Origin: JAFGVL01 sp031553685
GTDB taxonomy: Bacteria; Bacteroidota; Bacteroidia; Bacteroidales; Paludibacteraceae
Assembly (NCBI GenBank): GCA_031553685.1
Contig: JAVBLE010000074.1
Span: forward strand, 1 to 36,161
Length of the DNA stretch: 36,161 nt
Reading direction: 5' to 3'
Shown piece by piece: positions 32,445 through 36,161 of the stretch. Below the pieces are notes generated by a model that searched no databases, was not told the origin of the DNA, and saw nothing but the letters and a program-made list of their open reading frames with translations. Position 1 is the first letter of the stretch. Each line of letters opens with the position of its first letter. Position numbers and translations under genes: made by a program.

Positions 32445-32654
32445 AATAACTCTCGGACTCCGAGAAATGCCATCTTTGGTGTAGATAACTACTCTCGGGT
32501 TCCGAGAAGTGTCATCTTAAGCGTAGATAACAACTCTCGGGTTCCGAGAAGTGTCATCTTAAGCATAGATAACAACTCTCGGGTTCCGAGATGTATCATC
32601 TTAAGTGTAGATAACTATTCTCGGGTTCCGAGATGTATCATTTTAAGCGTAGAT
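32445..32654. repeat. Tandem array of five 42-bp hairpin units
   Basis: Units start at 32445, 32487, 32529, 32571 and 32613. Each contains the hairpin CTCGGGTTCCGAG (CTCGGACTCCGAG in unit 1), then a GTCATCTTAAGCGTAGAT-type tail. Units 2-5 differ at only a few positions; unit 1 is the most diverged. Because 42 is divisible by three, the array is open in one frame (14-residue period, NSRVPRSVILSVD), but that frame starts inside the neighbouring dispersed repeat and has no convincing ribosome binding site, so I do not call a gene. Confidence 0.9.
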
Positions 32655-32912
32655 TGTACTGCAAGTGCCCGCTGTTTCTTAACGAGGGTTAGCGGCTAAA
32701 GCGTTTGAAACGCAAAACCACGATGTTCTTGTTGGGAACCAACGGTCATCGACCAGAGGGAGATAAACGAGGAGTAGCGGAATTTTCTTTTTACAACAGT
32801 TTCAAACTGTTTTCATTTTTTAGACATAAGTTGCAGACTTGCACCAAAGGGAGAAGCATTATCATGTTCCGAAAAATTACAATATTGTGATTTTCCGGAA
32901 CATTTTTATTAA
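32655..32912. other. Hairpin-rich intergenic region, possible structured RNA
   Basis: Perfect small palindromes occur at 32701-32713 (GCGTTTGAAACGC) and 32795-32811 (AACAGTTTCAAACTGTT). CCGCT/AGCGG flank about 32669-32696. A larger hairpin, ATGTTCCGAAAAAT with ATTTTCCGGAACAT (32863-32903), is followed by T-rich sequence. No protein-coding frame is convincing. With the array and the MITE this explains most of the gene-free stretch 32324-33238; 32913-32963 is AT-rich with nothing recognised. Confidence 0.4.
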
Positions 32913-32972
32913 GTACTTATAGCCCCGTCATGTTTTTAACTATATTTGTAAAATATAATTTATATCCATGCC

Positions 32973-33199
32973 CTTAGTACATGACAAAAATTAAATTTTT
33001 ATCCTTAAATCAATAAAAACATCGTCATGTCGACCAAAACGACGAGTGGTCACTGAGCGTAGTCGAAGTGGTGCGAGGAGTGTCGTGGAGACATCGCAAA
33101 AGCAATATTAGTCAGTCTTTTGCGATTGCGGGTCAAGCCCGCAATGACGACACTTCTATTGCTTTTGTATTGGTTCTTTAATTTTTGTCATGTACTAAG
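32973..33199. mobile_element. MITE, copy B (TIR CTTAGTACATGACAAAAA, 9-bp target duplication)
   Basis: A 227-bp element with a nearly perfect inverted repeat of about 22 bp at both ends (CTTAGTACATGACAAAAATT and its complement). It is flanked by ATCCATGCC (32964-32972) and ATCCAGGCC (33200-33208), an 8/9 direct repeat. The interior is the reverse complement of copy A's interior, plus an extra stretch of about 25 bp containing ACTGAGCGTAGTCGAAGTGG. It ends 39 bp before the restriction gene's start codon. Confidence 0.88.
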
Positions 33200-33238
33200 A
33201 TCCAGGCCATTAATAACTTCAACGAAAAAGATATAACC

Positions 33239-36161
33239 ATGCCATTATTTCAAAATGCTATTCTGAAAAAACACCTGAAAGGAACAGAAGAGAAAATCTC
33301 AGACATTTATTTACAATATACAGCGTATTTTCATAATCCCGAAATTCAGGAAAATATTCGTAACAGCAAGGAAGAGCAGTTTCAAGAAGGATTTTTGCGT
33401 GAGTTATTTGTGAAAATATTAGGATATACACTCAATCCCGAACCAAACTTTAATCTGATTACAGAAAAGAAAAATGAAACAGACTCAAAGAAAGCCGATG
33501 GAGCTATTTTGGTAAATGGTGAAGTAGTAGGCGTTATTGAACTGAAAGATGGCAAAACAACCGACCTGAAACAGGTAGAGCCACAGGCTTTCGGGTACAA
33601 AAACCACCATCGGAATGCTTCGTATGTGGTTATCTCAAATTTCGAAAAACTGCGGTTCTACATAGATAATGCTATTGATTTTATCGAGTTCAACCTATTT
33701 ATGCTCAATCGTGAAGAGTTTGCTTTACTGTGGCTTTGTTTAGATTATCAAAATATTGCCGGCAATCTGCCCAAACAAATCAAAACCGAATCGGTAAGCA
33801 GCGAAGACCAGATTACGAAACAGCTTTATAAAGAATATTCGGCATTCAAACGCGCTCTGTTTGACGATTTAACAAAGCTGAATCCCGATTACGATAAACT
33901 ATCCTTATTCAAGAAATCGCAAAAACTGTTAGATCGCCTGCTTTTTATTCTTTTTGCCGAAGATTGCGGGTTATTGCCGCCCAATTCTATTGTTGAAATA
34001 GTCGGGCAATGGGAAACATTGAAAGAAATGGACGCTTACAGTCCGTTGTACGAGCGGCTGAAAAAATATTTCGGTTATATGAATACCGGTTTCAAAGGGC
34101 AAAAGCACGATATATTTGCCTACAACGGCGGCTTGTTCAAACCCGATGAGATGCTGGATAATATCCGGATTTCCGACGAAGCGCTTTATCCGCATCTAAT
34201 GAGCATAAGCCGCTACGATTTTTCGAGCGAAGTGGATGTAAATATTTTGGGGCATATTTTCGAAAACTCGCTCACCGAGATAGAAGAAGTAACCAATGTT
34301 TTATTGACAGACGGGTATACTCCCTCGTCCACTTCAAAGCGCAAAAAAGATGGTGTATTCTATACCCCTCGCTACATTACCACTTATATTGTAGAAAATA
34401 CACTGGGGAAATTATGCGCAGACAAAAAAGCGGAACTCGAAATTGACGAAGCCGAATACTTTGCCGACAAAAAACGACAAATTGCAACAAAGAAAAAACT
34501 GGACGAAAAGCTAAAAGACTATCGTGATTGGTTACTTGGGCTTACCATTTGCGACCCTGCTTGCGGTAGTGGAGCTTTCCTGAATGCTGCGCTCGACTTC
34601 TTGATGTCCGAACACAAACTGATCGACGAAATGACTGCCAAACTATTGGGCAAAAGTATCGTTTTTCCCGATATCGAAAATGCCATTTTGGAAAATAACC
34701 TCTATGGGGTGGATATTAACGAAGAAAGCGTGGAAATTGCCAAGCTTGCCCTTTGGTTGCGTACTGCCAAGCCCAACCGCAAGCTCAACTCGCTCAACGA
34801 AAATATCAAATGCGGCAACTCACTTATTTCCGACCCCGAAGTGGCTGGTGATAAAGCATTTGATTGGCACAAAGAATTTCCGCAGGTGTTTACACTTAAA
34901 AACAAAAAAGCTTACCACATTACTTGTGCAACACATAACTCGCGTTACTCTCAGCGCATGGCAGACAACCATGTAAAGCTGGGCGAACCTGTATGGTTAA
35001 GTCCTGAAGAAGAACTGATCGTAACACAAACCATAGCCCAAATAGCCAAAGACGACAAGCTGAATATAATTGCCTACAATATATGTGGCGACCACATGCA
35101 TTTGCTACTGGTCTGTGAGGATACTGCAACAATGGAGCATGCTTCATTGCAATTGCATGCTCCAGCGCATGGGAGAATCATACAAAAGCTCAAAAGCATG
35201 AGTGCCAGAGCCTGCAACATAGCTATGGGCAGAACAGTGCCCACAGCAGGGACAGGGACACAGGAGCATGCTCCTGTGCCTGTACAGCCTACACAGCACT
35301 CTACAACAAGTGAGCATGCTCACTTGCCTCTGCATGCTCACTTGCCTCATACACAGGAGCATGCTCCTGTGCAGAATCATGCTCCTGTGCCACTGCAGAG
35401 AGGCACCACACAAAACCACCTGTGGACACAAAAATATGGCTGCACTCCTATTGCTGATGAAGAACATCTGCAAAACACCCTATACTATATACAAAACAAC
35501 AGAATAAAACATGAACTGCCTGCCAGCAAACAGTTGGAGAAACTTATACAAAGTTTTGTATGCAGCATAGAACAAGCCTTTGCCCCTGAATACAAAGGTG
35601 GTTTTGATGTGGTGATTGGGAATCCGCCGTATGTGTTATGCCAGCCATCTAATACAGCCGAAAATGTATTAAATCATTATAAAACATTTGAGGTTGCTAG
35701 CTATAAGATAGATTTATTCCATTTGTTTTTTGAGAAAGGAATTAATATTCTTAAAAACATAGGAAGACTTGGCTTTATAACTCCTAACACATACCTAACT
35801 AACAAATACATAAAACCATTAAGAGCCTTCATATTAGAAACTACTGATATTTATTCGTTGGTTAATCATGAAGAAAATGTGTTTCCTGATGCAAGTGTGG
35901 ATGTTGCGACAATCATACTGAATAAAGCAAAAAGAGCCGATAACCATATCTTATTACAGATTGGGAAAAATAATTCTTTTAGTGATGTTTCAATTAAGAA
36001 ACAGTCAGAATGGCGCGATGATCCAGATTGTCTTTTTAATGTAAAACAAAATATTAGTTTGCCAGTTGATGATTGCATTCCTTTGGGAGAGATCTGTTAT
36101 TCATATTTTGGAATACAAGCCTTCGACCGGAAGTCTTCAATATCTGAGATAAAGGAAGATG
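33239..36161 (+). CDS. Type IIG restriction-methylase with inserted HUH transposase domain (partial, runs off window)
   Basis: The frame is open from ATG 33239 to the window end (974 codons). The order is: a PD-(D/E)xK nuclease (D87 in KADGAI; E101 and K103 in VIELKDGK); a helical linker; an N6-adenine methylase with the motif X region GVFYTPRYITTYIV (372 on), motif I DPACGSGAF (439 on), LYGVDINEESVEIAKLALWL, and motif IV NPPYV (795-799); and the start of the target-recognition part. Between FPQVF and KGGFDVVIGNPPY lies an insert of about 233 residues (552-784) with a RAYT-like HUH fold: AYHITCATHNSR, H619-M-H621 in NICGDHMHLLLV, and candidate nucleophile Y750 in YYIQNNRIKH. A single protein cutting and methylating DNA is expected for the family; the insert's role is unknown. 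Confidence 0.9.
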   Translation, partial: MPLFQNAILKKHLKGTEEKISDIYLQYTAYFHNPEIQENIRNSKEEQFQEGFLRELFVKILGYTLNPEPNFNLITEKKNETDSKKADGAILVNGEVVGVIELKDGKTTDLKQVEPQAFGYKNHHRNASYVVISNFEKLRFYIDNAIDFIEFNLFMLNREEFALLWLCLDYQNIAGNLPKQIKTESVSSEDQITKQLYKEYSAFKRALFDDLTKLNPDYDKLSLFKKSQKLLDRLLFILFAEDCGLLPPNSIVEIVGQWETLKEMDAYSPLYERLKKYFGYMNTGFKGQKHDIFAYNGGLFKPDEMLDNIRISDEALYPHLMSISRYDFSSEVDVNILGHIFENSLTEIEEVTNVLLTDGYTPSSTSKRKKDGVFYTPRYITTYIVENTLGKLCADKKAELEIDEAEYFADKKRQIATKKKLDEKLKDYRDWLLGLTICDPACGSGAFLNAALDFLMSEHKLIDEMTAKLLGKSIVFPDIENAILENNLYGVDINEESVEIAKLALWLRTAKPNRKLNSLNENIKCGNSLISDPEVAGDKAFDWHKEFPQVFTLKNKKAYHITCATHNSRYSQRMADNHVKLGEPVWLSPEEELIVTQTIAQIAKDDKLNIIAYNICGDHMHLLLVCEDTATMEHASLQLHAPAHGRIIQKLKSMSARACNIAMGRTVPTAGTGTQEHAPVPVQPTQHSTTSEHAHLPLHAHLPHTQEHAPVQNHAPVPLQRGTTQNHLWTQKYGCTPIADEEHLQNTLYYIQNNRIKHELPASKQLEKLIQSFVCSIEQAFAPEYKGGFDVVIGNPPYVLCQPSNTAENVLNHYKTFEVASYKIDLFHLFFEKGINILKNIGRLGFITPNTYLTNKYIKPLRAFILETTDIYSLVNHEENVFPDASVDVATIILNKAKRADNHILLQIGKNNSFSDVSIKKQSEWRDDPDCLFNVKQNISLPVDDCIPLGEICYSYFGIQAFDRKSSISEIKED
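34892..35590 (+). other. RAYT-like HUH (Y1) domain insert within the type IIG gene
   Basis: This 699-bp in-frame insert separates methylase motifs that are normally joined (FPQVF directly followed by KGGFDVVIGNPPY). It contains the elements of a Y1 transposase in order: the first strand (AYHITCAT), HUH (GDHMHLLL), a helix (HGRIIQKLKSMSARA) and a tyrosine helix (LYYIQNNRIKHELP). Histidine/alanine/proline-rich repeats (EHAPVP, EHAHLP, EHAPVQ) encoded by palindromic DNA lie around and after the middle helix. There is no stop, start or intein-like splice motif at its borders. Confidence 0.82.
35133..35391. repeat. GAGCATGCTC palindrome cluster inside the HUH insert
   Basis: There is a TGGAGCATGC...GCATGCTCCA stem at 35133-35164 and three perfect 20-bp palindromes: CACAGGAGCATGCTCCTGTG at 35259-35278 and 35352-35371, and CAAGTGAGCATGCTCACTTG at 35307-35326. 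Half copies lie at about 35330-35345 and 35375-35391. The common core is GAGCATGCTC. All are read in frame. Confidence 0.9.

Noticed and set aside
32445..32654. CRISPR array
   Set aside because: The whole 42-bp unit is conserved including the part that would be spacer, and no cas genes are present.
32364..32699. A 111-residue open frame with 14-residue repeats over the 42-bp array
   Set aside because: Its start codon lies in a dispersed palindromic element, no ribosome binding site is visible, and the openness follows from a 42-bp period. Kept as a repeat array with the coding option noted.
35144..35473. Minus-strand open frame with Met/Ser/Leu-rich repeats
   Set aside because: It is the reverse complement of the GAGCATGCTC palindromes inside the restriction gene; composition is purely repeat-driven.
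34892..35590. Intein in the restriction-methylase
   Set aside because: The borders lack the Cys/Ser first residue and the His-Asn end of inteins, and the insert has HUH rather than Hint motifs.
1..36161. tRNA or rRNA genes
   Set aside because: No cloverleaf-like segment with a TTCRA-type loop or rRNA signature was recognised by eye on either strand; a covariance-model scan would be needed to exclude them fully.

Overview
The window looks like a chromosomal segment of a Bacteroidota bacterium, most likely Bacteroidales. The support is a Bacteroides-type aerotolerance (bat) operon, HU-family proteins including an HU-transmembrane-LysM fusion, a secreted protein with a gliding-motility-type C-terminal sorting domain, and several TAnnTTTG promoter elements, one with a TTTG box 20 nt upstream. 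No rRNA or tRNA gene was recognised.

Layout. 1-900: a REP-associated tyrosine transposase (RAYT) pseudogene with its palindromic repeats outside and inside the gene. 977-2566: HU and HU-LysM genes. 2793-14996: the bat cluster, in order MoxR ATPase, DUF58, two outer-membrane-type proteins, a BatD-like membrane protein, batA, batB, an intruding AAA/DUF4143 ATPase, batC, batD and a ZIP transporter. The gaps inside this cluster are filled with at least five kinds of palindromic or terminal-inverted-repeat element. 15005-16535 (minus): glutathione peroxidase and a CDF metal transporter. 16668-18001: zinc-ribbon protein, PepSY-like protein and a DUF6660-like protein. 18227-24207: an HME-RND metal efflux system (CzcA pump, TolC-like channel, adaptor), interrupted by a minus-strand antitoxin with a decayed PIN toxin. 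24539-25691: CDP-alcohol phosphatidyltransferase and GtrA-like protein. 25737-28415 (minus): ClpB. 28901-32323: large secreted/adhesin-like protein. 32324-33238: an array of five 42-bp hairpin units, a hairpin-rich stretch and a 227-bp MITE. 33239 to the end: a type IIG restriction-methylase, open at the window edge.

Two results stand out. First, the type IIG enzyme carries a whole HUH (Y1/RAYT-like) transposase domain spliced in frame between its methylase motifs (DPACGSG and NPPY), and that insert contains perfect 20-bp palindromes with the core GAGCATGCTC. The free-standing RAYT at the left end likewise carries its own palindromes in frame, just after the HUH motif. Second, short palindromic repeats seen in the intergenic DNA also sit in frame inside conserved proteins: a roughly 67-bp element and a 20-bp element in ClpB and a 28-bp palindrome in the CzcA pump. 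The window thus reads as a genome with very active small palindromic elements that tolerate, or exploit, insertion into coding DNA.

All homology statements come from recognising motifs by eye. No database search was possible.
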